From Candidatus Rifleibacteriota bacterium (GTDB lineage Bacteria; Muiribacteriota; Ozemobacteria; Ozemobacterales; Ozemobacteraceae), in NCBI GenBank assembly GCA_015232575.1, contig JADFZL010000020.1, positions 1 through 45,847 on the forward strand: DNA of 45,847 nt, written 5' to 3'. The notes under the pieces are model-generated. The model had not been told where the DNA came from and ran no database searches. It was given only the letters and a program-made list of their open reading frames with translations. The position numbers and the translations under genes were made by a program. Shown one piece after another: positions 32,830 to 40,865 of the stretch (position 1 is its first letter; every line of letters begins with the position of its first letter).

Positions 32830-32838
32830 ACCTCTCCT

Positions 32839-32863
32839 TCCCTGAAATATTATTTTTCAGGGA
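32839..32863 (+). promoter_or_regulatory. Leader hairpin of the secreted orphan gene
   Basis: Perfect 9-bp arms TCCCTGAAA / TTTCAGGGA with a 7-nt loop start about 10 nt after the -10 box, that is, at the very 5' end of the expected mRNA. A short TTTTT run follows 3 nt later. It could stabilise the mRNA or act as a weak attenuator. Confidence 0.6.
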
Positions 32864-32890
32864 TAGTTTTTCAATAGAGAGGTAGTAATA

Positions 32891-33670
32891 ATGAGAAACA
32901 TTATAAGAAAGATTATTTTTGGAACATCATTTATGGTTTTTGCAATTGGAATGACTGCTTTTGCTGATGGTTCTGGTGCTGTGTTTCAGCAGGAATATCT
33001 GAACGAGATTCTCAAAAACTCGCAGACCGTTTCACATCAGTTGGGTCTGGTAAATACTATTGACCGTCTTCTCGACTGTTCCACGGATGGAAGAATTGAA
33101 GTTGCAATGATCGGATTGTCTGAAGTTCCTGCTTACATAGTTGAAGCATGGGAAAGAAAAATTCCGGAATATCAGGAAGTTTCGATTTCTAGATATAGAA
33201 TGGCATTGAACAAGAACTTTCCAGATTCGAAAACCGATTTTTACAGATTTCGTGCTGTAGTGCCAAATGGTGAAGTTGTTGAAACTCTGATTCAGAACAT
33301 TCAGAAAGACCATAAAGCAGCAGTCGTTTTCACTTTTGTCAACGGCGACCCGACTGGGCAGTTCAAAAAGATTCAGTCCGTACTTGAAGAGCTTCTTTCG
33401 GTTGTTGAAGAAGGAGTTATTGAAGTCCAGAACTATGATTACAGCAGCGTTCCACAGAGAATAGATAATCTCTGGAAAGGTAATGCCGTAAAAGAAGTTA
33501 AGGGTGAGACTGTTGTAGCACAGCTTTTCACAACAAATTCTGCAGGCGGCGTCGCAAGAATCTGGAGACTAAGCGCAGTAAATAAAGCCAGCGGTTTTGA
33601 ACAGAGCATACTTGTATGCGACAATGATTTGATTTACGACAACCGCAATGGACAGATAATATCGAAATAG
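32891..33670 (+). CDS. Secreted protein of unknown function
   Basis: The 259-residue product starts at ATG behind GAGAGG. Residues 1-25 are a signal peptide ending Ala-Phe-Ala. The mature part has mixed helices and strands (Val-Val-Phe-Thr-Phe-Val-Asn-Gly-Asp, Ala-Arg-Ile-Trp-Arg-Leu-Ser-Ala-Val-Asn). No family is recognised. It forms a clean single-gene unit: consensus promoter, 5' hairpin and a long intrinsic terminator. That suggests it is well expressed in the periplasm or outside the cell. Confidence 0.8.
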   Translation: MRNIIRKIIFGTSFMVFAIGMTAFADGSGAVFQQEYLNEILKNSQTVSHQLGLVNTIDRLLDCSTDGRIEVAMIGLSEVPAYIVEAWERKIPEYQEVSISRYRMALNKNFPDSKTDFYRFRAVVPNGEVVETLIQNIQKDHKAAVVFTFVNGDPTGQFKKIQSVLEELLSVVEEGVIEVQNYDYSSVPQRIDNLWKGNAVKEVKGETVVAQLFTTNSAGGVARIWRLSAVNKASGFEQSILVCDNDLIYDNRNGQIISK

Positions 33671-33698
33671 ACCTGATCAGATAAAAAAACGTAAAAAC

Positions 33699-33739
33699 AA
33701 TAACTGAGTCTGTTGAATAATTAAACAGGCTCAGTTATT
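33699..33739 (+). terminator. Intrinsic terminator after the secreted orphan gene
   Basis: Sixteen-bp stem (AATAACTGAGTCTGTT with its complement, one G-U pair), 9-nt loop, followed by TTTATT, 28 bp after the stop codon. Confidence 0.85.
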
Positions 33740-33822
33740 TTTATTGCCAGAAATTTGCCTCCAGTGATAAAATTCGAGGAAAAGCTCTCAATGCATTATG
33801 GTTGTCTATGCTAAGCTTAGTA

Positions 33823-33940
33823 CACAAAATCTTTAATCTGCGGGCAAACTAGCGTGTTAACTTTTGGCTGGGCCATCTCGAAAGAATGTGAGAGATCTCA
33901 TGACATTGTTTAATAACCGCTTTATTAAGATTTGCGGTAC
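33823..33940. repeat. Dispersed repeat, copy 8 (half core inside the larger unit)
   Basis: Shares the left flank (AACTTTTGGC next to the core) and the right arm (ATTAAGATTTGCGGTA) with the unit at 23103-23247, but keeps only the CATCTCGAAAGAATGTGAGA half of the core. It is a deleted copy of the same larger element. Confidence 0.7.
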
Positions 33941-33975
33941 TTAGATATAATAAAATCTCTGGAGGAACGACATAA

Positions 33976-35016
33976 ATGAAATCAGATTCTATTAGCTTAA
34001 ATCGCCGTGAATTTCTTCGATTGAGCCTTGGTGCCGCCGGGGCAGTTGCTGTAAGTAACTCGTTTTCTGCAGAGCTTTTTGCTAAAGATAAATCCAGCGG
34101 TAATATGCCAATGCGCCCCTTTGGGAACACTGGATTAAAAGTCTCATTGCTTGGGCTTGGCGGATTTAATGTGAGCCTTGATAACTTCACCGACCAGACT
34201 GCGGTTGACTTCATGCGTTATGCTGTTGATAACGGCATTAATTTCTTTGACAATGCAAGAGAGTACAACAATGGTCTCGCTGAAGAACGTATGGGAAAGG
34301 CATTGAAAAACGGGTATCGCGAAAAAGTTGTACTAATGACAAAGAACTGTGATCACGAAAGAACTTCAAAAGGCGTAATGCAAAGCATTGATGAAAGCTT
34401 GAAAGCTCTTCAGACTGATTATATCGACGTTATGCTGTTTCATGAAGTGAATTATCCGAATGAGCCGCAGTGGATTTTTGAAAGAGGCGGAGTAGAGGCT
34501 GCTATTGAGGCAAGGAAACAAGGCAAAATACGCTTCATTGGCTTTTCAGGTCACAAAAATCCCCGTTATCATCTTGAGTTGCTGAATGGTCCTTTTAAAT
34601 GGGACGTTGTAATGATTCCTGCCGGTATAATGGACTATCATTTCAGATCATTTACGAAAAATGTTCTTCCAACGCTTGTAAGAAGAAATATTGGAATTAT
34701 CGGATTCAAGACTCTGGGTGGATTCATGTCTGGAATGCCGCAGAAAGCAGAGATTCCAATAGAAAAATGTCTGCGGTATTCAATGAGCCTTCCGGTAAGT
34801 ACTTGCGTTGTCGGTATGGAATCAATGGATCAATTGAAGGAAAATATTAAAACTGCAATGAATTTCAAACCAATGAGTGCTGCTGAGATGCAGGCATTGC
34901 GCGACAAAACTGCTGAATTGGGTAAAGACGGAATGCTGGAAATATACAAAACTACCCCAAATTACGACGGAGTACGAGGAAAAACCGCGCAGGGGATTGA
35001 AATTCCCAAACAATAA
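33976..35016 (+). CDS. Tat-exported aldo/keto reductase
   Basis: The 346-residue product starts at ATG behind GGAGGAAC. Residues 9-35 are a twin-arginine signal (Asn-Arg-Arg-Glu-Phe-Leu-Arg-Leu) followed by a hydrophobic stretch, so the enzyme is folded with cofactor before export. The TIM barrel carries the AKR tetrad Asp92, Tyr97, Lys123 and His156 (Phe-Asp-Asn-Ala-Arg-Glu-Tyr, Leu-Met-Thr-Lys-Asn, Leu-Phe-His-Glu-Val). It would reduce carbonyls with NAD(P)H. No Cys-rich ferredoxin tail, common in related exported forms, is present. The substrate is unknown. Confidence 0.92.
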   Translation: MKSDSISLNRREFLRLSLGAAGAVAVSNSFSAELFAKDKSSGNMPMRPFGNTGLKVSLLGLGGFNVSLDNFTDQTAVDFMRYAVDNGINFFDNAREYNNGLAEERMGKALKNGYREKVVLMTKNCDHERTSKGVMQSIDESLKALQTDYIDVMLFHEVNYPNEPQWIFERGGVEAAIEARKQGKIRFIGFSGHKNPRYHLELLNGPFKWDVVMIPAGIMDYHFRSFTKNVLPTLVRRNIGIIGFKTLGGFMSGMPQKAEIPIEKCLRYSMSLPVSTCVVGMESMDQLKENIKTAMNFKPMSAAEMQALRDKTAELGKDGMLEIYKTTPNYDGVRGKTAQGIEIPKQ

Positions 35017-35020
35017 AATC

Positions 35021-35056
35021 CAGCAGGGAGCGCTCTAATCCGTTCGTTCCCTGCTG
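35021..35056 (+). terminator. Hairpin after the aldo/keto reductase gene
   Basis: Arms CAGCAGGGAGCG (35021-35032) and CGTTCCCTGCTG (35045-35056), one G-U pair, 12-nt loop, 4 bp after the stop codon. There is no good T-run, so it is a stem-type 3' end or a weak terminator. Confidence 0.6.
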
Positions 35057-35155
35057 AATTTCAGCATTAAACGGGAAAGATCATTTGGATCTTCTCAATA
35101 ATTCGGAGCTACACCTTTTTCATTCCACAATTTATTGTGGTGGATACGGTCATTT

Positions 35156-35785
35156 TTAATATTGAATCAATATTAAAAATGCAATAATCAGGCAAACGAG
35201 AGGAACAATAAATGCTATCCGGAGATCTTCAAAAGAAAATCTCTTTTCCGGGTCATTTATGAAAACATGTTTGTTTGCAAAATAGATCACAGGAAAGAAT
35301 ACTATAAAATACGGAGTTTCGAATTTGAACAAACTACTCAGAAAGGGTCCTAAAAGAGGAAATCCGACCAGGTAATGATCTATGCTTGAAGCCTGGTTTG
35401 CTAGAAAACCTAATATAAAAGAACAACCCCATGCGATCATGAAAGAAACACCCAATGCCGCAGGAGCCAGCAAAAGAAGTCCCAACATGTTTGCAGTTGA
35501 TAAAAAACGGCGATATTTAACTGCAAGCCACATTTGCATGATGAACTGAGCGACAAGCAAAGTCAAAGTACCATAAATCAATCGTGCAAGCGTTTGTATT
35601 CCACTGCCGGTATATGGTCCAGCCCATGCAGACTGAGATACAGAAATAAGACACAAAAGTAAAATAAACCATTTCGGTTTCTTTTCCGCAACCTTTTCAA
35701 AAAATGTCGTGGCGAACTCCGTCTGAATCAGAAAACAAAAAGTTAATGCCATGAATATCGAAAAGATCATCAAATCCACTGTCAA
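35156..35785 (-). CDS. Integral membrane protein at the end of the metV-metF-iorA operon
   Basis: The 209-residue protein starts at TTG, whose bases overlap the iorA stop (TTGA). It has about six membrane spans (about 3-20, 38-55, 68-88, 97-125, 155-172, 188-207). It has no clear charge or metal motif. As the last member of a tightly coupled operon it might anchor the soluble redox proteins or move a substrate or ions, but no family is recognised. Confidence 0.7.
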   Translation of the reverse strand: MTVDLMIFSIFMALTFCFLIQTEFATTFFEKVAEKKPKWFILLLCLISVSQSAWAGPYTGSGIQTLARLIYGTLTLLVAQFIMQMWLAVKYRRFLSTANMLGLLLLAPAALGVSFMIAWGCSFILGFLANQASSIDHYLVGFPLLGPFLSSLFKFETPYFIVFFPVIYFANKHVFINDPEKRFSFEDLRIAFIVPLVCLIIAFLILIQY

Positions 35786-37671
35786 TCAATCTTCCTCCCG
35801 GTAATGATGGCTCCGTTGGGGCATATTTCGACACAGACACCGCAACCCGAACAAAGCGTACGTTCGATTTCGTATTTCTCCTGACTGTTTTTCAGTATGG
35901 CGGGGCAACAAAGTTTCTCATAGCACAACCCGCAGTCCTGGCATCTTCCAGGCTCAATGAAGCAGATGTCATTTGTAATTTTTCCGCCATTGCGCCGGGA
36001 AAGCTGAAGCGAACATTCCCGTTCAATCATTACAACCCTGAAGCCCTTCTGGTCAAACAGTCTGCGCAATAGCGACCGGAATGCATGAAAGTGCAACGGA
36101 TCGCCGTGGTAAATGTGTTTAACTCCAAGAGCTTTCAGAATGTTTTTAATTTGAAGATGTTCAACAGGTTTTCCGGACTGGTCTACTGATGTAGCGTAGT
36201 TGGTCTGGTGGCCGGTCATGGCTGTCCAGTTGTTATCCAGTACAAAACATATCTGGTCTGAATCGGTCATTGCAGCTTCAAGAATTGTCTGCATGCCGCT
36301 GTGAAGAAAGGTCGAATCTCCGATCAGAGATACAACACGTGATTTCCCGTTTAATGCGGAAGTCACCCCGGCGGCGATTGCCGTTCCGGAGTTCATACAG
36401 GTAAGCCACGACGAATAGTGTGGAGGAAGGCTTGAACAGCCGATGTCTCCGCCAAGTACATCATTAGGTCCGAGAAATTCTGTGAGGGCAAGAAAAAACG
36501 GGCGATATGTACAACCCGGACAAAATGTTCCCTGCCTCTCAGGAATCTTTGGGATCTCTGGAATTGCAAAGGATTCAGGTTTTGTAACATTGAAAGCTTC
36601 GGCAAAACCTGAAATTATACTGGACAATGAAAGCGCTCCATAACCAGGAAAAATATTTTTCCCGATTACCTCAATTGGACGCTGCAGAGAAAGCAAAAGT
36701 GGAGCAGTTGACATTTCGAGAAATCCGCCGAGATCTTCGATGAAGATAACCTTGTCGATATCTTCAGCCAGAGCTTCAATCTCACCAATGGGCAATGGAT
36801 AAGTCTGAAGTGGGCAATATACGGTAATTCTGTCCATTATCTTAAGATATTCCGCAGCTTCAAGAGATTTCTGAAGATTATAGCCCGAAGTTACAACAAG
36901 AGCTTCACGTCCGCTTCCGAAGACTCTGGACAACTTTCTTCTGCCGGCTTTTTCAGCAACTTTTCTGACTTTGTCAAGAAGTTTTGCATGATTGACAACC
37001 GCACGGGCACCTACATTTGTGTAATCAGGGGAATTAACAAAAGAATCGCCATTTTTCACATCCCGAACAGAGCCAACTACAACGTTTTCAACGCCATAAC
37101 ATGCTCCGGCAGGGACACAGACGATCCATGGAAGATGATCTTCTTCAGACCAGTCGAAAGCCATTTTCGTCAAATCAAGAATTTCCTGTGCAGAAGTTGG
37201 TTCAAGCATTGGAAGATGCGTGTGCAGAGCGTAAAATCTGAAATCATACTCGCCCGTTGAACAGGTCGCTCCAGGGTCGAGGCCGATCAGCGCAACCATT
37301 CCTCCGCGAACTCCGGTGTAACCAATGTAATGTGCAGGATCAGCAGCAACGTTGAATCCAACGTGTTTCATAGTGATAAAAGATCTTCCGCCGGCAAGTG
37401 CAAAGCCCATTGCCTGATGAAAGGCCACATGCTCATTAATACTCATGCGTGAAATTATTTTACTTGGATTTCGATTCGAAGCGAGGAGCTCAAAAGTTTC
37501 GGTAATCGGTGATCCGGGATAAGTAGCTGCAAAGCCAACTCCGGCTTCATAAACGGCACGCGAGGCAGCAGCGGCGCCACTGATAAAAATCGAGTCGCCT
37601 TCAGACGCGGTGAAAACATCAGCAGTATAATCAGCTGATGCGGGCTTTTTACGTGTAGAACGCAGACTCAT
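35782..37671 (-). CDS. iorA: Indolepyruvate:ferredoxin oxidoreductase alpha subunit (IorA type)
   Basis: The 629-residue protein oxidises aryl-2-oxoacids to acyl-CoA with ferredoxin as acceptor. The N-terminal domain (about 27-200) has Ala-Gly-Val-Gly-Phe-Ala-Ala-Thr-Tyr-Pro-Gly-Ser-Pro and Met-Lys-His-Val-Gly-Phe-Asn-Val-Ala-Ala-Asp-Pro, typical of IorA. The thiamine-diphosphate domain includes Phe-Cys-Pro-Gly-Cys-Thr, Gly-Asp-Ile-Gly-Cys-Ser and Gly-Asp-Ser-Thr-Phe. Two [4Fe-4S] motifs close the protein (Cys 577/580/583 and 607/610/613/617). No iorB partner is present; instead metF-like and metV-like genes precede it with 4-nt overlaps. Confidence 0.9.
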   Translation of the reverse strand: MSLRSTRKKPASADYTADVFTASEGDSIFISGAAAASRAVYEAGVGFAATYPGSPITETFELLASNRNPSKIISRMSINEHVAFHQAMGFALAGGRSFITMKHVGFNVAADPAHYIGYTGVRGGMVALIGLDPGATCSTGEYDFRFYALHTHLPMLEPTSAQEILDLTKMAFDWSEEDHLPWIVCVPAGACYGVENVVVGSVRDVKNGDSFVNSPDYTNVGARAVVNHAKLLDKVRKVAEKAGRRKLSRVFGSGREALVVTSGYNLQKSLEAAEYLKIMDRITVYCPLQTYPLPIGEIEALAEDIDKVIFIEDLGGFLEMSTAPLLLSLQRPIEVIGKNIFPGYGALSLSSIISGFAEAFNVTKPESFAIPEIPKIPERQGTFCPGCTYRPFFLALTEFLGPNDVLGGDIGCSSLPPHYSSWLTCMNSGTAIAAGVTSALNGKSRVVSLIGDSTFLHSGMQTILEAAMTDSDQICFVLDNNWTAMTGHQTNYATSVDQSGKPVEHLQIKNILKALGVKHIYHGDPLHFHAFRSLLRRLFDQKGFRVVMIERECSLQLSRRNGGKITNDICFIEPGRCQDCGLCYEKLCCPAILKNSQEKYEIERTLCSGCGVCVEICPNGAIITGRKID

Positions 37672-38309
37672 TTCGGAATCTCTCTGACTGAATCAGCAAT
37701 CACTGAAAGTTTTTCCAGAAGCTTTCTTGAAGACAACTTTGAACTATGCTCAAACTGCGAAAGATCAACAAAATATGGAGGACGAGCATCAGAGTTTATT
37801 TCTGGTGATGAAATCAGCGAGTATGAATTCCCTTGAAAAGAGGGATACTTTTGGCTGAGTGCCAGTAAGTTTATTCCGGATCGAATAAATTTTTCAATAA
37901 GTACAACATCTGGCTTTTCAAAATAACGAAACATGGCTCCAAAATGAAGTGAGTCCCGAAACCTCTTGCATGCGGATTCAACAAAGGCCGGTGCATTGAT
38001 TTTTCCGACAGATTCAACATCCTTGAGCGCTGCCGGATCGCCAACAAAAATTGTGTTTACTTTCTGAGCAACCGCAGTTCGCAGAATTGAAAATAAGGCT
38101 AATTCATTTGTATCTCTGAGTTGAATGAAAAATCCCGGATTCATTGAATTTTCCCGGATTTTTTCAGAAAATGCTATTGGAGAGATTCCTGCCCCGAATC
38201 TGAGCAGCAGGCCTGAAGTAATTGCTGCAAAATCAGGAAGAATCTGAAGAAACTCATCAAAATTATCCGGTGATTCAAGCAAAGTCCATTCAATTTTTCG
38301 ATTATTCAT
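37668..38309 (-). CDS. MetF-like (methylenetetrahydrofolate reductase-like) TIM-barrel protein
   Basis: The 213-residue protein follows the MetF pattern: Phe-Ala-Ala-Ile-Thr-Ser-Gly, Gly-Ile-Ser-Pro-Ile-Ala-Phe, a strand ending Gln-Leu-Arg-Asp-Thr-Asn, and Asn-Thr-Ile-Phe-Val-Gly-Asp-Pro with Asp91 at the site of the FAD-binding Asp. It is 70-80 residues shorter than usual, and the Glu that protonates FAD in E. coli MTHFR (Glu28) is not obvious. It may be a compact or altered reductase. The gene overlaps both neighbours (metV-like and iorA) by ATGA. The MetF call is by pattern memory. Confidence 0.6.
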   Translation of the reverse strand: MNNRKIEWTLLESPDNFDEFLQILPDFAAITSGLLLRFGAGISPIAFSEKIRENSMNPGFFIQLRDTNELALFSILRTAVAQKVNTIFVGDPAALKDVESVGKINAPAFVESACKRFRDSLHFGAMFRYFEKPDVVLIEKFIRSGINLLALSQKYPSFQGNSYSLISSPEINSDARPPYFVDLSQFEHSSKLSSRKLLEKLSVIADSVREIPK

Positions 38310-38869
38310 TCTTTGTCACTTTCGAAATATACACAAATCTTTTCAGAATGCGGACAGAAGTTTTTTTCAAGGCGGTTCTGACAAGGTCCATCTGCTTTTT
38401 TCAAGGGGCATGAAACAACTGGACAAATACTCGACGGAGAAATCAGATGACATTCGCTGCAAAAAAGACACGCAGGTCTGACTGAGCCGTTTCTGGTAAC
38501 TTTGACCAGTCCTTCAGTTTTCAAACCTTTTATAAAATTCTGCGAAAAACCAAGATGACCCGAAACCGAGACAAGACTTTGAAAACCGGCAGAGCAAGCC
38601 AGAACAATTACATGATCGGCATCAGAAAAACCGGTTGTCAAATCGATAAAGCGCCTCAGAGCCCTTTCATCACAAGGTGCCCTAACTACAAAGGCAAAAA
38701 CAACGTTGCGACCAAGTTTTTGAATTTGCTCTTTCATTTCTTCAACTTGCCTGGTTCCGCCAACTCCAAGAGTTGCAGCACAGTCGCCACAGCCGACTAT
38801 TCCAATTCTGGCATCGCCCGGAATCAGAGAAATAATTTCATCGAAAGAGATTGCAGAAGTTTTAATCAT
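38306..38869 (-). CDS. MetV-like Cys-rich protein (MTHFR C-terminal-type domain)
   Basis: The 187-residue protein has Gly-Cys-Gly-Asp-Cys-Ala (Cys27, Cys30) followed by Gly-Gly-Thr-Arg-Gln-Val-Glu-Glu, as in MetV of acetogens. A second part has Cys134/137/140 and then Cys-Pro ... Cys-Pro-Leu-Lys-Lys-Ala-Asp-Gly-Pro-Cys-Gln with further cysteines at 172 and 179, like the MTHFR C-terminal domain that carries zinc and iron-sulphur clusters. MetV passes electrons to MetF. I read it from ATG 38869; a TTG lies three codons upstream. The 4-nt overlap with the metF-like gene fits the known MetV-MetF pair. Confidence 0.65.
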   Translation of the reverse strand: MIKTSAISFDEIISLIPGDARIGIVGCGDCAATLGVGGTRQVEEMKEQIQKLGRNVVFAFVVRAPCDERALRRFIDLTTGFSDADHVIVLACSAGFQSLVSVSGHLGFSQNFIKGLKTEGLVKVTRNGSVRPACLFCSECHLISPSSICPVVSCPLKKADGPCQNRLEKNFCPHSEKICVYFESDKE

Positions 38870-38932
38870 TTTAAGCAAAGTTTCCTGTTTTTTAGTTGCA
38901 AGAGCATTAATTTATGCTCCAGAATTTCGATT

Positions 38933-38967
38933 TTGTCTTTCGACCGAAGGGAGAAATCTCGCTTCTT
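38933..38967. repeat. Dispersed palindromic repeat, copy 9 (left half)
   Basis: TTGTCTTTCGACCGAAGGGA and AGAAATCTCGCTTCTT, preceded by GCTCCAGAATTTC. Only the left half of the core is present, between the amidohydrolase and metV-like genes. Confidence 0.75.
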
Positions 38968-38985
38968 AAGTTAATTGCATCATCT

Positions 38986-39915
38986 TTAATCCATATTCAG
39001 GAGTTTCAGTGCATTTTCTGCGAGAATAGCACGACTTTCTGTTTCGTGCAAGTTCAATGCTCTGAAATTTTTAAGAATGATTTCCTGTTTCCCAATTGGA
39101 GAATCGCTTCCAAAAAGAACTCTTTGATATCCAACTGCGTCGATTACTTTTGCCATAACTTCTGTATGCTGAAAACTTATATCAAGCCATGCGTTCTTAT
39201 AACGGCGTACAACTTCAATTATTTCAGAATATTCCCATAATCCGGAATGAGCAATGACAATTCTTGTTTGTGGAGCAGCGGCAAGCAGGCGTCCGAAAGC
39301 AGACACATTAAACTCGGGAACGCAGGTTTTTCCGAATAGAAGCCCTGAACCGCCAGCATGAATTACCAGCGGAAGGCCGTGAGAGCCGGCTGCCTGAGCA
39401 CTTTCAATACAGAACTCATCATCAGGCGCCAGGCTCTGTAAAAGTGGGTGAAGTTTGATTCCCTTCGCGCCTTTTCCTGCAAAATCGGAAATTTGTCTGG
39501 CTGCGGCGCCAACATTACGTTCAGGCATTAAAAAGGGAATCAGACGCGGCTGTTTTCGGCAACATTCGAGAATCTGATTATTCGGTGCAAATGGCGGAAG
39601 AGCCAGAACAACTGAATAATCGATCTTCTGGCGATCCATTTCAGCTACAAGAGAATTTTCATTCTGGGAAGGCACTCCACGCAAAACTCTTGCGAGAATT
39701 CTTTCCATTGGCTTAACCAATGGACTGTTTCCCCTGATAAAGTAGCGGTAACCTAATTTTTCATAAGGAGCCCACATAACTCTCAGAAAGAAAGGACGCA
39801 ATGGATCAATCATTGCACGGCAGTTTTCTTTAATGCAGGCATCCGAGGATTTCCCTATAACATCAAGATGCAGGTGCAGATGAGCATGAAAATCTATAAG
39901 ATTAATTTTTTTCAA
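38986..39915 (-). CDS. Metal-dependent amidohydrolase (Amidohydro_2 type)
   Basis: The 309-residue product starts at TTG behind AGGGGAAG. Asp-Phe-His-Ala-His (His10, His12) is the first metal motif; Gly-Ile-Lys-Leu-His-Pro, Val-Ile-His-Ala-Gly, Ile-Ala-His-Ser-Gly and Leu-Phe-Gly-Ser-Asp-Ser-Pro supply the further ligands and the catalytic Asp of a TIM-barrel hydrolase or decarboxylase. The family acts on C-N bonds or decarboxylates aromatic acids; the substrate is not deducible. It precedes the metV-metF-iorA operon on the same strand with about 115 bp and a half repeat between. Confidence 0.85.
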   Translation of the reverse strand: MKKINLIDFHAHLHLHLDVIGKSSDACIKENCRAMIDPLRPFFLRVMWAPYEKLGYRYFIRGNSPLVKPMERILARVLRGVPSQNENSLVAEMDRQKIDYSVVLALPPFAPNNQILECCRKQPRLIPFLMPERNVGAAARQISDFAGKGAKGIKLHPLLQSLAPDDEFCIESAQAAGSHGLPLVIHAGGSGLLFGKTCVPEFNVSAFGRLLAAAPQTRIVIAHSGLWEYSEIIEVVRRYKNAWLDISFQHTEVMAKVIDAVGYQRVLFGSDSPIGKQEIILKNFRALNLHETESRAILAENALKLLNMD

Positions 39916-40149
39916 TTTGCTTCCCCTACCATGTTAGAATAACATTCTGTAAGCAGCCTCAAAAAACACAACATACTTTGTGACACAAAAACTGCACAAA
40001 ATTCAGCTTTAAACTTCTGAATGAATGTCTGTTTTTTGTTCTGTGTCAGCGTTTTTCTCAGTTGTTTTCACCCGTTTCACAGCACTTTATTGAAGCCTGC
40101 CTTATCTTTAAAAGACAATACTCACAAAGATACTAACATTTATTTAGTA

Positions 40150-40362
40150 TTATGGGTTTGGGGAATTTGGATGTGCGTTTGCCCAACTAGAACTAGATCC
40201 TTTACATTTTTTACACTTTTTCTCTTCGCCCGCCAGATCAGCAGACCACACATAACCATCTCCACCGCATGCAGTATGCATTCCTTGTCCATTACAAGCA
40301 CATTCTACATTAGCCGAAACATTTCCATATCTCCCCTTAATCTTAATTCGCTTGTTTCGCAA
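40150..40362 (-). CDS. Small Cys/Gly-rich protein, zinc-ribbon-like
   Basis: A 70-residue frame from TTG. Cys-Ala-Cys-Asn-Gly-Gln-Gly, Cys-Gly-Gly-Asp-Gly and Cys-Lys-Lys-Cys-Lys-Gly recall DnaJ-type zinc-binding repeats. There is no strong ribosome binding site, and the gene begins 8 bp after the PIN toxin stop. It may be a small accessory protein or a fragment of a larger one. Confidence 0.4.
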   Translation of the reverse strand: MRNKRIKIKGRYGNVSANVECACNGQGMHTACGGDGYVWSADLAGEEKKCKKCKGSSSSWANAHPNSPNP

Positions 40363-40370
40363 TTCTCAAG

Positions 40371-40865
40371 CTATTTCTTTTCAAGTCGTTTCTGGTTTTT
40401 CTTTTTCTCATGATTCTCCGGTTTGGGTTCTGTAAAATTATATTTTTGAAGAAAGTCACCGGGAGACATTATTGGAATCGGAAAAGCCTTCTGAACAGAC
40501 TCGTTGAGAATGTGACGGCGATCAAGTGAAATAAGAATGTCTGCTTTTCCTTTTATCGCTGCAGCAAGTACGTGTGCGTCTTCCGCAGAAGTAATTTTTA
40601 ACCAATCCGCTTTTTCTTTTTTGCCTGGAGGATCGGAAAGAGATACGTGCAGCGGTGCAACAATGCGATAAAACCAGACCCATAGCGAACGACCAAGAAG
40701 ATCTATTATGTTAACTTTTGCTTCGTGCATAACCATACGAGTTGCTAATATTTTAACTTTGCCTTCTGATGCAATATTAAGAATACGAGCACTGCCACCT
40801 TCTGGAGAATTTGCCGCCGTAACTAAAACACATGCATCAAGAAACAGTCGCAAAGGAGTTGACAT
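40371..40865 (-). CDS. PIN-domain toxin of TA pair 1
   Basis: The 164-residue product begins at ATG 40865, which overlaps the antitoxin stop by 1 nt (TAATG). PIN-fold acidic residues: Asp10 in Leu-Phe-Leu-Asp-Ala-Cys, Glu in Met-His-Glu-Ala-Lys, Asp in Ser-Ala-Glu-Asp-Ala-His-Val-Leu-Ala-Ala, and Ile-Ser-Leu-Asp-Arg-Arg-His-Ile. These form the Mg-dependent RNase site. A basic Lys-rich tail closes the protein. With the upstream RHH-type antitoxin it makes a VapBC-like module. Confidence 0.85.
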   Translation of the reverse strand: MSTPLRLFLDACVLVTAANSPEGGSARILNIASEGKVKILATRMVMHEAKVNIIDLLGRSLWVWFYRIVAPLHVSLSDPPGKKEKADWLKITSAEDAHVLAAAIKGKADILISLDRRHILNESVQKAFPIPIMSPGDFLQKYNFTEPKPENHEKKKNQKRLEKK

